Shown: positions 8,896 through 18,642, counted from the first letter of the stretch. The stretch is DNA of 64,000 bases from Microlunatus sagamiharensis (GCF_900105785.1 NZ_LT629799.1:3348001-3412000), one strand, 5' to 3'. Translations and numbers: made by a program. The notes: generated by a model not told the origin, from the letters alone.

Positions 8896-10077
8896 TCAGC
8901 TCGTTCGCGCGAACAGCTTTGCGCGTGGGTTGCCGACGCCGACCGCCTCGCCGTACGAGGTCAGCGCCTCGCGGGCCTGGTCGTTCAGCGTCTGCGGCAC
9001 GACGACCTCGACGGTGACCAGGAGGTCGCCCCTGCCGCCGTCGCGCTTGCTCACGCCCTTGCCGCGCACCCGGAAGGTCCGCCCGTTGGGCGTGCCCTGC
9101 GGGACGCGCAGCGTGACGGGCGCGCCGTCGAGCGTGGGCACCTCGATCTCCGCACCCAGCGCCGCCTCGTTGAACGTCACCGGGGCGGTCAGGGTGAGGT
9201 TGTCGCCCTTGCGGCCGAAGACGGCGTGCTGGCTGACGTGGACGACGACGTAGAGGTCGCCGGCCGCGCCGCCGTTCTCGCCGGCCCCGCCCTTGCCCTT
9301 GAGCCGGATGCGCTGGCCGTCGGTGACGCCCGCGGGGATCCGGACCTGCATGGTGCGGGTCGATCGCGCACGGCCGGAGCCGTGGCAGACCGGGCACGGG
9401 TCCTCGACCACCATGCCGCGACCGCGGCAGTCGCGGCACGGCTCGGTGACGGCGAACACGCCGCCGGAGGCGGAGGTCTGCATCCCGCTGCCCTCGCAGG
9501 TCGGGCAGACCTTGGGCACCGTCCCGGCCTTGGCGCCGGTGCCGTGGCAGGCGTCGCAGGCGGCGTCGGAGACCATCTGCATCGGCACCGTGACCCCGTT
9601 GATGGAGTCCGTGAAGTCGACGGTCACCTCCCCCTCCACGTCGCTGCCCCGGCGGGGGCCCCGGCTGGCGGAGTAGCGCTGGGTGCGCGCCTGACCGCCG
9701 CCCTGGCCCCCGAAGAGCCCGCCGAACAGGTCACCCAGCCCGGCGTCGCCACCGCTCGCGTTGCGGAACAGGTCCTCCATGGAGGGACCGGCACCGCCCG
9801 AGCGCTGCCCGCCGGCCCCGGGGAAGCGGAAGCCGCCGCCGCCGAAGAGCCGTCGGGCCTCGTCGTACTCCTTGCGCTTCTCCGTGTGGGAGAGCACGTC
9901 GTTCGCCTCGGAGACGTCCTTGAAGCGCTGTTCCGCTGCCGGGTTGCCGGGGTTCTGGTCCGGGTGGTTGTCCCGGGCCAGCTTGCGGTAGGCCTTCTTG
10001 ATCTCCTCGGGCGTGGCGTCCTTGGAGACGCCCAGGACCTTGTAGAAGTCCTTCTCGATCCAGTCCTTGGTGCTCAC
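8896..10077 (-). CDS. dnaJ: Chaperone DnaJ
   Basis: Hsp40 co-chaperone of 393 aa that stimulates DnaK ATPase. It has a J domain at residues 1-75 with the HPD motif (ARDNHPDQNPGN), a Gly-rich linker (FGGGGFRFPGAGG), and four CxxCxGxG zinc-binding repeats (CDACHGTG, CPTCEGSG, CRDCRGRG, CPVCHGSG). The C-terminal substrate-binding domains follow. The N-terminus MSTKDWIEKDFYKVLGVSKD is the DnaJ1 type typical of actinobacteria. It is third in the heat-shock operon. Confidence 0.96.
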   Translation of the reverse strand: MSTKDWIEKDFYKVLGVSKDATPEEIKKAYRKLARDNHPDQNPGNPAAEQRFKDVSEANDVLSHTEKRKEYDEARRLFGGGGFRFPGAGGQRSGGAGPSMEDLFRNASGGDAGLGDLFGGLFGGQGGGQARTQRYSASRGPRRGSDVEGEVTVDFTDSINGVTVPMQMVSDAACDACHGTGAKAGTVPKVCPTCEGSGMQTSASGGVFAVTEPCRDCRGRGMVVEDPCPVCHGSGRARSTRTMQVRIPAGVTDGQRIRLKGKGGAGENGGAAGDLYVVVHVSQHAVFGRKGDNLTLTAPVTFNEAALGAEIEVPTLDGAPVTLRVPQGTPNGRTFRVRGKGVSKRDGGRGDLLVTVEVVVPQTLNDQAREALTSYGEAVGVGNPRAKLFARTS

Positions 10078-10114
10078 TGTCCGCCCTCCCTTCGCTCAGA
10101 GATCGTGCTGCTGC

Positions 10115-10819
10115 TCAGGCCTGCTCGGCGTCGCCGGGCCGGTCGTCCGCCGTGCCGGTCGGCTCGTCGGTAGTCACGTCCTGCGCCGGCGCCGCCGGGG
10201 CGGAACCGTCGGGCTCGGCCACCGCGACGCGGGCGGGACGGATCACCCGCTCGCCGACCCGGTAGCCGGGCTGCAGGATCTCGACGCAGGTCGGGCCGGT
10301 GACGTCGGGCGACAGCGAGTGCAGCAGCGCCTCGTGGACGTGCGGGTCGAAGGTGTCGCCCTTCTCCCCGAACGCGACGAGACCGTGCTTGGCCGCCACG
10401 CCCGAGACGGCGTCGCCGACGGCCTTGAAAGCGCCGGTCAGCTCGCCGTGCTCTCCCGCCGAGCGGATGTCGTCGAGCGCGGGGAGCAGGTCCTTGAGGA
10501 CCGACTCCACCGCGGTCTTGCGGGACACGTCACGGTCCCGGTCGACCCGGCGCTTGTAGTTGACGTACTCGGCCTGGAGCCGCTGCAGGTCAGCGGTCCT
10601 CTCGGCCAGGGCCGTCTCCAGCTCGCTCACGCGGGTGTCTCTCTCTGTCGGCTCTTCGGTGCTCGTGGTCTGCGCCGCCGGGCCCCCGGGGGCGGGAGCC
10701 GCGTCCTGCGGCTCCCGCACCTCGTAGGTGTCCGGGTCGATGCGCCGCCGGTCCCGGATGGTCGGTCCGGCCTGCTCGCCCCGGTCCGCGCCCTCGCGGT
10801 CGCCCTGGTCAGGGCTCAC
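10115..10819 (-). CDS. grpE: Nucleotide exchange factor GrpE
   Basis: Exchange factor for DnaK, 234 aa. A charged, low-complexity N-terminal region of about 75 residues is followed by a long coiled coil ([20 protein letters not shown]) and the GrpE core with [12 protein letters not shown] and a C-terminal beta domain ([20 protein letters not shown]). The GTG start overlaps the dnaK stop by four bases, implying coupled translation. The C-terminus carries an extra Pro/Asp/Thr-rich tail beyond the usual core. Confidence 0.95.
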   Translation of the reverse strand: MSPDQGDREGADRGEQAGPTIRDRRRIDPDTYEVREPQDAAPAPGGPAAQTTSTEEPTERDTRVSELETALAERTADLQRLQAEYVNYKRRVDRDRDVSRKTAVESVLKDLLPALDDIRSAGEHGELTGAFKAVGDAVSGVAAKHGLVAFGEKGDTFDPHVHEALLHSLSPDVTGPTCVEILQPGYRVGERVIRPARVAVAEPDGSAPAAPAQDVTTDEPTGTADDRPGDAEQA

Positions 10820-12696
10820 CGCGACGTCCCGGTGCTGCTGTCGTCGTCGACGATCTCGGCGTCCACGACGTCGTCGTCAGCGGCGCCGGTGGCACCGTCC
10901 TGCGATCCGCCGGCCTGGGCGCCGTCGGTGGGCTCACCCTGCTGGGGCTGCGAGGCCTGGGCGGCCGCGTACATGGCCTGCCCGAGCTGCGCGGCCGCGG
11001 TGTTGAGCTTGTCGACCGAGGACTTCACCGCGTCGTCGTCCGTGCCCTCGAGCGCGGTCTTGACTTCGACGATGGCCTCCTCGACGGGCTGACGCGTCGA
11101 GTCGTCGATCTTGTCGGCGTTCTCGCTGATCAGCTTCTCGGTGCGGAAGACCAGGTTGTCGGCCTCGTTGCGCAGCTCGACGGCCTCGCGACGCTTGCGG
11201 TCCTCCTCGGCGTGCGCCTCGGCCTCGTCGACCATGCGGCTGATGTCGTCCTTGCCCAGCGCCGACCCGCCCGTCACCGTCATGGACTGCTCCTTGCCGG
11301 TGGCGAGGTCCTTGGCGTGGACGTGCACGATGCCGTTGGCGTCGATGTCGAAGGCCACCTCGACCTGCGGCACGCCGCGCGGGGCCGGCGGCAGGCCGGT
11401 CAGCTCGAAGTTGCCGAGGGACTTGTTGTCGCGGGCGAAGTCACGCTCGCCCTGGTAGACCTGGATCATCACCGACGGCTGGTTGTCGTCGGCCGTGGTG
11501 AAGACCTCGGACCGCTTGGTCGGGATCGTCGTGTTGCGCTCGATGATCTTGGTCATCACGCCACCCTTGGTCTCGATGCCGAGGCTCAGCGGGGTGACGT
11601 CGAGCAGCAGGACGTCCTTGACCTCACCCTTGAGGACACCGGCCTGCAGGCTGGCACCGAGGGCGACGACCTCGTCGGGGTTGACCGACTTGTTCGGGTC
11701 CTTGCCACCGGTCAGCTCCTTGACGAGCTCGGCGACGGCGGGCATGCGGGTGGAGCCACCGACCAGGATGACGTGGTCGATCTTGCCGATGCTGATGTTC
11801 GCGTCGGAGATCACCGCGTTGAACGGCGTCCGGCAGCGGTCCAGCAGGTCGGCGGTCAGCCGCTGGAACTCGGAGCGCGTGAGCTTCTCCTCCAGGTGCA
11901 GCGGGCCGGAGGCGCCGAGGGTGATGTAGGGCAGGTTGATCGAGGTCTCGCTCGCGCTCGACAGCTCGATCTTCGCCTTCTCCGCGGCCTCCTGGAGGCG
12001 CTGCTTGGCGATCTTGTCCTGGCTGAGGTCGGTGCCGTTCTTGTTCTTGAACTGCTTGACCAGCCAGTCGACGATCCGGGAGTCCCAGTCGTCGCCGCCG
12101 AGGCGGTTGTCGCCCTTGGTGGCCTTGACCTCGAAGACGCCGTCGCCGATCTCCAGCAGCGACACGTCGAAGGTGCCACCACCGAGGTCGAAGACGAGGA
12201 TGGTCTGGTCGGCGCCGCCCTTGTCGAGGCCGTACGCGAGCGCGGCCGCGGTGGGCTCGTTGATGATGCGGTCCACGGTCAGGCCCGCGATCTCGCCGGC
12301 CTCCTTGGTGGCCTGGCGCTCGGCGTCGGAGAAGTACGCCGGGACGGTGATGACCGCGTTGGTGACGGACTCACCGAGGTAGGCCTCGGCGTCGCGCTTC
12401 AGCTTCTGCAGCACGAAGGCGCTGATCTGCTGCGGACGGTAGGTCTTGTCGTCGATCTTGGTCGTCCAGTCCGTGCCCATGTGGCGCTTGACCGAACGGA
12501 TGGTGCGCTCGACGTTGGTGACGGCCTGGCGCTTGGCGACCTCGCCGACCAGGACCTCGCCGCCCTTGGCGAAGGCGACCACCGAGGGCGTGGTGCGCGC
12601 GCCCTCGGCGTTGGGGATGACGGTGGGCTCTCCACCCTCGAGCACGGCGACGACGGAGTTGGTCGTCCCGAGGTCGATGCCGACTGCACGAGCCAT
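10816..12696 (-). CDS. dnaK: Chaperone DnaK (Hsp70)
   Basis: ATP-dependent chaperone of 626 aa. The start [20 protein letters not shown] is the Hsp70 phosphate-1 motif, and [19 protein letters not shown] (phosphate 2) and the adenosine motif [14 protein letters not shown] are present. The substrate-binding domain ([20 protein letters not shown]) and a Gly/Gln-rich lid follow, ending in an acidic tail. The ATG at 12696 is chosen because of a well-placed CTGGAGGAA and because the family starts here. It is the first gene of the operon, with HAIR operators upstream. Confidence 0.97.
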   Translation of the reverse strand: MARAVGIDLGTTNSVVAVLEGGEPTVIPNAEGARTTPSVVAFAKGGEVLVGEVAKRQAVTNVERTIRSVKRHMGTDWTTKIDDKTYRPQQISAFVLQKLKRDAEAYLGESVTNAVITVPAYFSDAERQATKEAGEIAGLTVDRIINEPTAAALAYGLDKGGADQTILVFDLGGGTFDVSLLEIGDGVFEVKATKGDNRLGGDDWDSRIVDWLVKQFKNKNGTDLSQDKIAKQRLQEAAEKAKIELSSASETSINLPYITLGASGPLHLEEKLTRSEFQRLTADLLDRCRTPFNAVISDANISIGKIDHVILVGGSTRMPAVAELVKELTGGKDPNKSVNPDEVVALGASLQAGVLKGEVKDVLLLDVTPLSLGIETKGGVMTKIIERNTTIPTKRSEVFTTADDNQPSVMIQVYQGERDFARDNKSLGNFELTGLPPAPRGVPQVEVAFDIDANGIVHVHAKDLATGKEQSMTVTGGSALGKDDISRMVDEAEAHAEEDRKRREAVELRNEADNLVFRTEKLISENADKIDDSTRQPVEEAIVEVKTALEGTDDDAVKSSVDKLNTAAAQLGQAMYAAAQASQPQQGEPTDGAQAGGSQDGATGAADDDVVDAEIVDDDSSTGTSR

Positions 12697-12769
12697 GGTG
12701 TGTGTTCCTCCAGGTGGGAAGTGGTCTTTCGGTGCTGCTGGGACTCGATCCCGGGTCGCCCCGGTGGTC

Positions 12770-12790
12770 CTTGAGTGCACCTGGCTCAAC
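12770..12790. promoter_or_regulatory. HAIR operator 1 (HspR binding)
   Basis: CTTGAGT-N7-GCTCAAC matches the HAIR consensus CTTGAGT-N7-ACTCAAG, with two mismatches in the right half. It overlaps the predicted dnaK -10 and start site, fitting direct repression by HspR. Confidence 0.85.
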
Positions 12791-12818
12791 TATGCCACCG
12801 CGGCGTTCATTCCCTCAA
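12789..12818 (-). promoter_or_regulatory. Predicted dnaK promoter
   Basis: On the minus strand TTGAGG (-35) and CATAGT (-10) are 18 bases apart. Transcription would start near 12781, leaving a leader of about 85 bases. The position between two HAIR sites supports it; the hexamers are only moderately like the consensus. Confidence 0.5.
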
Positions 12819-12823
12819 TCCGG

Positions 12824-12844
12824 GTTGAGTCCTCGGGGCTCAAC
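12824..12844. promoter_or_regulatory. HAIR operator 2 (HspR binding)
   Basis: GTTGAGT-N7-GCTCAAC is a second HAIR-like site with perfect dyad symmetry in its outer six bases, placed just upstream of the predicted -35 of dnaK. An overlapping CTCAAT...GTTGAG dyad is also present (12814-12829). Confidence 0.75.
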
Positions 12845-12974
12845 CAGGGTGCCACCCCGGCTCGGCGCGTACGCGCCCGCTGCGCCGCCCGACGTGGCCG
12901 CGGCGTGGCTGACGGCCCACGACACGCCTGCTGACTAGCGTGAACGCACCACCCCCGGACGCCTGGAGGCCCCC

Positions 12975-13505
12975 GTGAGTCGCTTCGTCGCCTTCTGCCG
13001 CCACGTCGCGCTGCTGGTCGCGCGCCTCGGTCTCGGCGGGATCCTGCTCCTGCACGGGGTGAACCGCTGGCAGGCCGGCATGGCCTCCCAGGCCGAGTAC
13101 CTCGCCCAGTTCTCGACGCCGTACGCCCTCTACGCCGCGTACGGGGCGACGACCTTCGAGATCGTCGGCGGGCTGTTCCTGCTGCTCGGGGCGCTCACCC
13201 CGCTCGTCGGGCTCGGAGTGCTGGTCCAGCAGGTCCTCACCGTCGTGTGGACCAGCTGGTACAAGGGTCCGAACCTGCTGAACAGCGACGGTTCGTACCA
13301 CGGCGGCTTCGAGTACTCGGTGGCCCTGGGCATGCTCGGGCTGCTCTTCCTCGTCTTCGGCGGCGGCGTGGTCAGCCTCGACCGGGTCTTCGCCCGCAAG
13401 AAGCCGACCGAGGCCGAGGAGGAGCCGCAGCCCGCGGACGCGGACCCCGCGACGGCCCCGGCGCCGGCACCGTCCGAGAACACGTTCTTCTCCGCCCGCC
13501 CCTGA
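12975..13505 (+). CDS. DoxX family membrane protein
   Basis: Integral membrane protein of 176 aa with four hydrophobic segments and the DoxX-type N-terminus (LLVARLGLGGILLLHGVNRW). The family is linked to respiratory or redox membrane complexes, but the exact role is unknown. The C-terminus from about residue 140 is Pro/Ala/Glu-rich and probably cytoplasmic. The GTG at 12975 has CTGGAGG six bases upstream. It is divergent from dnaK and convergent with the sigma factor gene. Confidence 0.85.
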   Translation: MSRFVAFCRHVALLVARLGLGGILLLHGVNRWQAGMASQAEYLAQFSTPYALYAAYGATTFEIVGGLFLLLGALTPLVGLGVLVQQVLTVVWTSWYKGPNLLNSDGSYHGGFEYSVALGMLGLLFLVFGGGVVSLDRVFARKKPTEAEEEPQPADADPATAPAPAPSENTFFSARP

Positions 13506-13521
13506 CGTCGGGCACCGGCGC

Positions 13522-14019
13522 TCAACGCCACCCGCCCGTACGCCGCAGCGCGGCCACCCCGTCGGCCCCGGCCCGGCGCGCGGCCTGCTCCGTCCCGCCC
13601 ACGAGCGCGGCGACCTCGGCCCAGCTCAGGCCGCCGAGGTGGTGCAGGGCCACGGCCCAGCGCTGACGCTCCGGCAGCGCGGCCACGGCGTCCCTCAGCA
13701 CCCGGTCCTCGGCCGCCCGCGCGGGGTCCTCGGGTGCAGCGGCGGAGGTGGTGGCGCCCTCGTGCGTCCGCGGGTCGACCAGCGGGCGGCGGTCCCGGGC
13801 CCGGACCACGTCGAGCGCCTTGCGGTGCGCGACGGTGACGAGCCAGGCCTGGAGGTTCGTGCCCGGGTCGAGCCCGGGGTAGGCGCGCATCGCGGCCAGG
13901 AACGTCTCCTGCCAGGCGTCGTCCGCCTCGGCGTCCCCGCTCAGGACCGCGCGGCAGACGCGGAGCACGACGGCGCCGTGCTCGCGCACCACGCGGTCGA
14001 ACGGCGGCAGCCCCGGCAC
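13522..14019 (-). CDS. ECF RNA polymerase sigma factor
   Basis: Sigma-70 family factor of 165 aa with only regions 2 and 4. Region 2 covers about residues 5-70 (FDRVVREHGAVVLRVCRAVL, then DAWQETFLAAMRAYPGL). Region 4 covers about residues 110-160 (LPERQRWAVALHHLGGLSWA, then EVAALVGGTEQAARRA). No anti-sigma gene is adjacent, so regulation is unclear. The gene ends close to DoxX, and its upstream side holds a cluster of palindromic repeats. Confidence 0.88.
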   Translation of the reverse strand: MPGLPPFDRVVREHGAVVLRVCRAVLSGDAEADDAWQETFLAAMRAYPGLDPGTNLQAWLVTVAHRKALDVVRARDRRPLVDPRTHEGATTSAAAPEDPARAAEDRVLRDAVAALPERQRWAVALHHLGGLSWAEVAALVGGTEQAARRAGADGVAALRRTGGWR

Positions 14020-14063
14020 GTCGCGACGCTAGCGCCCGTCCCCGACACATGCCCCACCTGAAC

Positions 14064-14207
14064 GCCGACCGGTAGGCTGCCGCGCGGAAACGACCGAAAA
14101 AGGCGCCGCAACCTACCGCTCGGCAGACCCGGCCTCCCGTTTCCGCCGAGCGGTAGGTTGCGGCGCTCAGAAGGCCAGATCTGGCGCCGCAACCTACCGC
14201 TCGGCGG
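14064..14207. repeat. REP-like cluster of alternating palindromic repeats
   Basis: Four units of a 22-bp element with core CCGCAACCTACCGCTCGGC occur in alternating orientation: a degenerate one at 14064-14085 (19 of 22 matching), then 14102-14124, 14145-14166 (inverted) and 14183-14207. Neighbouring units can pair into hairpins in two alternative ways. The same element forms a hairpin at 63564-63628. The layout resembles REP/BIME elements and fills the gap between the ECF sigma gene and the response regulator. Confidence 0.88.
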
Positions 14208-14316
14208 GGGTGGGAGGACGACGTCGGCACAGCCGGGACACCAGCCGCGCACAGGTCACAGGAAGTTGACAGAATTACCACAGCCCATCGCGACTCCCCG
14301 ATGTCAACCTGAGGTC

Positions 14317-15051
14317 ATGGCCCGCACCGATACCGCCACCGCGCCCCTGACCCGTCCTGACGGGTCGCCCATCCGCGTGCTCGCGGTCGACGACGAGACG
14401 AGCCTGACCGAGCTGCTGTCGATGGCCATGCGCTACGAGGGCTGGCAGGTCACCACGGCCAACTCGGGCAGCACGGCGGTCAAGGCCGCGCGCGAGGTGC
14501 GCCCCGACGCGATCGTGCTCGACATGATGCTGCCCGACTTCGACGGCCTCGAGGTCATGCGGCGCATCCGCACCGAGGACCCCGACGTCCCCGTCATCTT
14601 CCTGACGGCGAAGGACGCCGTCGAGGACCGCATCGGCGGCCTGACCGCCGGCGGGGACGACTACGTCACCAAGCCCTTCAGCCTCGAGGAGGTCATCGCG
14701 CGGCTGCGGGCCCTGCTGCGGCGCAGCGGCGCCGCGTCGGCGCGGAGCGACTCGACGCTCGTCGTCGGTGACCTGAGCCTCGACGAGGACAGCCACGAGG
14801 TCAGCCGCGGGGGCAAGGAGATCTCGCTGACCGCGACCGAGTTCGAGCTGCTGCGCTACCTCATGCGCAACCCCCGCCGCGTGCTCTCGAAGGCCCAGAT
14901 CCTCGACCGGGTCTGGAACTACGACTTCGGCGGCCAGGCCAACGTCGTCGAGCTCTACATCTCCTACCTGCGCAAGAAGATCGACGTGGACCGCCCGCCG
15001 ATGATCCACACCATGCGCGGCGCGGGCTACGTCCTGCGCCCCGCGAGCTGA
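14317..15051 (+). CDS. Response regulator, OmpR/PhoP family
   Basis: Two-component regulator of 244 aa, close in layout to mycobacterial PhoP. The receiver domain has the acidic pair D25-D26, phospho-acceptor D69 (AIVLDMMLPDFDG) and K in DDYVTKPFSLEEV. The winged-helix DNA-binding domain follows (TATEFELLRYLMRNPRRVLS, then NVVELYISYLRKKIDVDR). The ATG at 14317 is preferred over upstream in-frame starts because the receiver begins shortly after it; a GAGG lies very close upstream. It is coupled to the kinase gene by a TGATG overlap. GTTGACA and TGTCAAC form an inverted repeat (14265-14308) in the leader. Confidence 0.93.
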   Translation: MARTDTATAPLTRPDGSPIRVLAVDDETSLTELLSMAMRYEGWQVTTANSGSTAVKAAREVRPDAIVLDMMLPDFDGLEVMRRIRTEDPDVPVIFLTAKDAVEDRIGGLTAGGDDYVTKPFSLEEVIARLRALLRRSGAASARSDSTLVVGDLSLDEDSHEVSRGGKEISLTATEFELLRYLMRNPRRVLSKAQILDRVWNYDFGGQANVVELYISYLRKKIDVDRPPMIHTMRGAGYVLRPAS

Positions 15052-16712
15052 TGGCCGCACCGGGACCCGAATTCCTCGGACCGGGCGAGCAGCCGCCACC
15101 GCCGCAGGATCCGCGCCCCCGGACGCCTCCCGCAGTGGCTGCCGCACCGACTGAGCCGGGGTGGCCTGCTCCCGTCGGTGCACCCGCACAGGCTCCGCTC
15201 GACGCCTTCGGTCACGGCACGCTGGGGCGACAGCTGGTCGTACGCGTCACCGTCCTGGTCGCGCTCGTCGCGATCCTGCTGAGCACGGCCACCGCGCTCG
15301 CGGCCCGGACCTTGCTCCTGGGGTCGATCGACAGCCAGCTCGACGGGGTCAGCGCGCGCGCCGTGCGGGGCGACCCCGGAGGGCAGCGCGGGCCGCGCGA
15401 CCAGCTGATCATCCCCGGGCAGCCGCCCGGCTCGCTCGCCGCGGTCGTCGCCGACGACGGCTCGGGCGGACCCGGCCAGATCATCGCCTCCGACGGCCAA
15501 CTGCTCGCCCTGCCCGACTCCGTGATCCAGACCATGGGCGGCATCCCCGCGCAGGGCAAGCAGACCGTGATCCTGCCTGGGCTGGGTCGCTACCGCCTGC
15601 TGGCGGGCGACGCGAAGCTCATCAACCGCTCGACCGGGGTGGTGACACCCGCGCACGCCTACTGGGGCCTGCCGCTGGAGGCTGTCGACCACCAGCTGGC
15701 CCAGCTGATCGGGCTCGAGGCCCTGCTCACGGGCTTCGCCATCGCCGGCGCCGTGGTCGCGTCGCGCACCGTCGTACGACGCAGCCTCCGCCCGCTCAAC
15801 CGCGTGGCGGCGACCGCGCAGCAGGTCTCGCAGCTGCCGCTCGACCGTGGCGAGGTGGCCCTGGCCGTACGCGTGCCGCCGGCCGACGCCGACCCCACCT
15901 CGGAGGTCGGGCGCGTCGGGCAGGCGTTCAACCACATGCTCAACAACGTCGAGGACGCCCTGGCCGCCCGCCAGGCGAGCGAGACCAAGGTGCGGCAGTT
16001 CGTCGCCGACGCCTCGCACGAGCTGCGCAACCCGCTCGCGGCGATCCGCGGGTACGCGGAGCTGACGCGACGCGAGCGCGACTCGATGTCGGAGAACGCC
16101 GCCTTCGCGATGAGCCGGGTCGAGGCCGAGGCCGAGCGGATGTCGTACCTGGTCGAGGACCTGCTCCTGCTGGCCCGGCTCGACTCCGGGCCGGACGTCG
16201 ACGTCAAGCCCGTCGACCTCAGCGAGGTCGTCATCAACGCCCTCAGCGACGCGCGCGCCGCCGGCCCCGACCACGTCTGGCAGCTCGACCTGCCGGACGA
16301 GCCGGTCGTCGCCCTCGGCGACCGCTACCGCCTGCACCAGGTCGTGGCCAACCTGCTGGCCAACGCGCGTACGCACACCCCGGCGGGGACCCAGGTCCGG
16401 GCCTCGGTCGCCGTGCGCGGGAGCGACGCGCTCATCACGGTCACCGACAGCGGGCCGGGCATCCCCGAGGACATCCGGTCGCGCGTCTTCGAGCGGTTCA
16501 CCCGCGCGGAGGTCAGCCGCGTCCGGACCCCCGGAGCAGCGGCGGGGCGCAGCACGGGGCTCGGGCTCGCGATCGTCGCGGCCGTGGTGGAGGCCCACCA
16601 CGGCACCGTCGGGGTGCAGAGCCAGCCGGGACGCACCGAGTTCACGGTGACGCTGCCGCTGGCCCCCGTCACCACCTCGGACGCCGCCCGTCCGACGGCC
16701 GGCGTCGCCTGA
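15051..16712 (+). CDS. Sensor histidine kinase
   Basis: Membrane-bound kinase of 553 aa, partner of the preceding response regulator. A Pro-rich cytoplasmic N-terminus of about 60 residues precedes the first membrane span (VTVLVALVAILLSTATALAA). An extracytoplasmic sensor loop of roughly 130 residues, a second span, a HAMP domain, the HisKA motif with H323 (FVADASHELRNPLAAIRGYA) and a HATPase domain (NLLANARTHTPAGT, then DSGPGIPEDI and GLGLAIVAAVVEAH) follow. The signal sensed is not evident. Confidence 0.93.
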   Translation: MAAPGPEFLGPGEQPPPPQDPRPRTPPAVAAAPTEPGWPAPVGAPAQAPLDAFGHGTLGRQLVVRVTVLVALVAILLSTATALAARTLLLGSIDSQLDGVSARAVRGDPGGQRGPRDQLIIPGQPPGSLAAVVADDGSGGPGQIIASDGQLLALPDSVIQTMGGIPAQGKQTVILPGLGRYRLLAGDAKLINRSTGVVTPAHAYWGLPLEAVDHQLAQLIGLEALLTGFAIAGAVVASRTVVRRSLRPLNRVAATAQQVSQLPLDRGEVALAVRVPPADADPTSEVGRVGQAFNHMLNNVEDALAARQASETKVRQFVADASHELRNPLAAIRGYAELTRRERDSMSENAAFAMSRVEAEAERMSYLVEDLLLLARLDSGPDVDVKPVDLSEVVINALSDARAAGPDHVWQLDLPDEPVVALGDRYRLHQVVANLLANARTHTPAGTQVRASVAVRGSDALITVTDSGPGIPEDIRSRVFERFTRAEVSRVRTPGAAAGRSTGLGLAIVAAVVEAHHGTVGVQSQPGRTEFTVTLPLAPVTTSDAARPTAGVA

Positions 16713-16734
16713 GGTCAGCCGGCCCACGCCGCGG

Positions 16735-18642
16735 TCACCGGAGGCTCTGGAGCTCCTCCTGCTCGAGGTCCGCCTCGGCCTCGCTCGTCGCGAACTGGGT
16801 GCGGTAGAGCTCGGCGTAGCGTCCGCCCAGCGCGAGCAGCTCGGCGTGCCGGCCCTGCTCCACGACCCGGCCGTCCTCGAGCACGACGATCGAGTCGGCC
16901 GCGCGCACCGTAGAGAGCCGGTGGGCGATGACGAGCGCCGTACGCCCCTCGAGCGCCTCGCCGAGCGCGGCGGTGACGGCGGCCTCCGAGGTGGAGTCCA
17001 GCGAGGCGGTGGCCTCGTCGAGGATGACGACGCGCGGGTGGGCGAGCAGGAGGCGCGCGATGGTCAGGCGCTGGCGCTCGCCACCCGAGAGGCGGTAGCC
17101 GCGCTCCCCCACCACGGTGTCCAGGCCGCCGGGCAGGCTCGCGATGAGGTCGGCCAGCCGGGCGCGCGTCAGCGCCGACCAGAGCTCGTCCTCGGTGGCG
17201 TCGACGTTGGCCAGCATCAGGTTGTTGCGGATCGACTCGTGGAACAGGTGCCCGTCCTGGGTGACCATCCCGAGCGTCGACCGCAACGCGTCAAAGCTCA
17301 GGTCCCGCACGTCCACCCCGCCGAGACGCACGGCGCCCTCGTCGACGTCGTACAGGCGGGACAGCAGCGAGGCGATGGTCGACTTGCCGGCGCCGGAGGA
17401 GCCGACCAGGGCGATCATCTGCCCCGGCTCGGCGCGGAACGAGACGTCGTGGATGACCTCGACGCCGCCGCGGTTGTCCAGGACGGCGACCTCCTCCAGG
17501 GAGGCCAGCGACACCTTGTCGGCGGTCGGGTAGGCGAAGCGGACGTGGTCGAACTCGACCGACACCGGACCGGCCGGCACCGCGACGGGGTGCTCGGCCT
17601 CGGTGATCAGCGGCTTGAGGTCGAGGATCTCGAAAACGCGCTCGAAGCTGACGAGGGCGCTCATGACCTCGACCCGCGCGCCGGCGAGCTGGGTCAGCGG
17701 GGCGTACAGGCGCGTCAGCAGCAGCGCCATGGTCACGACCGAGCCGGCCTCGAGGGTGCCGCGCAGCGCGTACCAGCCGCCGAGGCCGTAGACGAGGGCC
17801 AGCGCGAGCGCGGACACGAGGGTCAGCGCGGTCACGAAGACCATCTGCACCATCGTCGAGCGCACGCCGATGTCGCGCACCCGCCGGGCCCGCTCGCTGA
17901 ACTCGACCGACTCACGTTCGGGCGAGGAGAAGAGCTTGACCAGCGTCGCGCCGGGCGCGGAGAAGCGCTCGGTCATCTGGGTGCTCATCAGCGAGTTGAG
18001 GTTGGCGGCCTCCAGGCGCAGGCGCGCGAGCCGGGCGCCCATCCGCCGGGCGGGGAGCACGAACACGGGCAGCAGCACGAGGGCCAGCACGGTGATCGGC
18101 CAGGAGATGGCCAGCATCGTCACGAGCGCGAGGACGACCGCGACGAGGTTCGTGACGACGCCGGAGAGCGTGTCGGAGAAGGCGCGCTGAGCGCCGATGA
18201 CGTCGTTGTTGAGGCGGCTGACCAGGGCGCCCGTGCGGGTGCGGGTGAAGAAGGCGACCGGCATCGTCTGCACGTGGTCGAAGACCGCTCGGCGCAGGTC
18301 GAGGATGAGGGTCTCGCCGATGCGGGCCGACAGCCACCGCACCACCAGGCCCACCCCGGCCTCGGCGAGCGCGATCAGGGCGATGAGGACGGCGAGCCGG
18401 ACGACCAGTCGGGTCGAGCCGTTCGTGGTGATGGCGTCGACGACGCGACCGGCCAGCAGCGGCGTCGCGATGGCCAGGAACGCGGTCACCACGCTGAGGA
18501 CGAGGAAGACCGCGAGCACCCGGCGCTGCGGGCGCGCGAACCCCCAGATGCGTCGCACCGTCGTCCAGGAGAACGGTCTGCGCTCCTGCTGCGCCGTCGA
18601 GACGCGGTACACGGCCGACCAGGCCACGCCCTCCATGCTCAT
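16735..18642 (-). CDS. ABC multidrug/lipid exporter, membrane-ATPase fusion
   Basis: Half-transporter of 635 aa that should work as a homodimer or heterodimer. It has six membrane spans in the first 330 residues, then an ABC domain with Walker A (GSSGAGKST), signature (YRLSGGERQRLTIARLLL), Walker B (VVILDEATASLD) and H-loop (VIAHRLST). A 20-residue insertion (DKVSLASLEEVAVLDNRGGV) lies early in the nucleotide-binding domain. The ATG at 18642 has GGAGGAGG about 10 bases upstream. It converges with the kinase gene and is divergent from the glycosyltransferase operon. Substrate is unknown. Confidence 0.92.
   Translation of the reverse strand: MSMEGVAWSAVYRVSTAQQERRPFSWTTVRRIWGFARPQRRVLAVFLVLSVVTAFLAIATPLLAGRVVDAITTNGSTRLVVRLAVLIALIALAEAGVGLVVRWLSARIGETLILDLRRAVFDHVQTMPVAFFTRTRTGALVSRLNNDVIGAQRAFSDTLSGVVTNLVAVVLALVTMLAISWPITVLALVLLPVFVLPARRMGARLARLRLEAANLNSLMSTQMTERFSAPGATLVKLFSSPERESVEFSERARRVRDIGVRSTMVQMVFVTALTLVSALALALVYGLGGWYALRGTLEAGSVVTMALLLTRLYAPLTQLAGARVEVMSALVSFERVFEILDLKPLITEAEHPVAVPAGPVSVEFDHVRFAYPTADKVSLASLEEVAVLDNRGGVEVIHDVSFRAEPGQMIALVGSSGAGKSTIASLLSRLYDVDEGAVRLGGVDVRDLSFDALRSTLGMVTQDGHLFHESIRNNLMLANVDATEDELWSALTRARLADLIASLPGGLDTVVGERGYRLSGGERQRLTIARLLLAHPRVVILDEATASLDSTSEAAVTAALGEALEGRTALVIAHRLSTVRAADSIVVLEDGRVVEQGRHAELLALGGRYAELYRTQFATSEAEADLEQEELQSLR

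Noticed and set aside
11212-12774. A 520-codon open frame antisense to dnaK
   Set aside because: dnaK is unmistakable on the minus strand and the plus-strand product has no recognisable feature.
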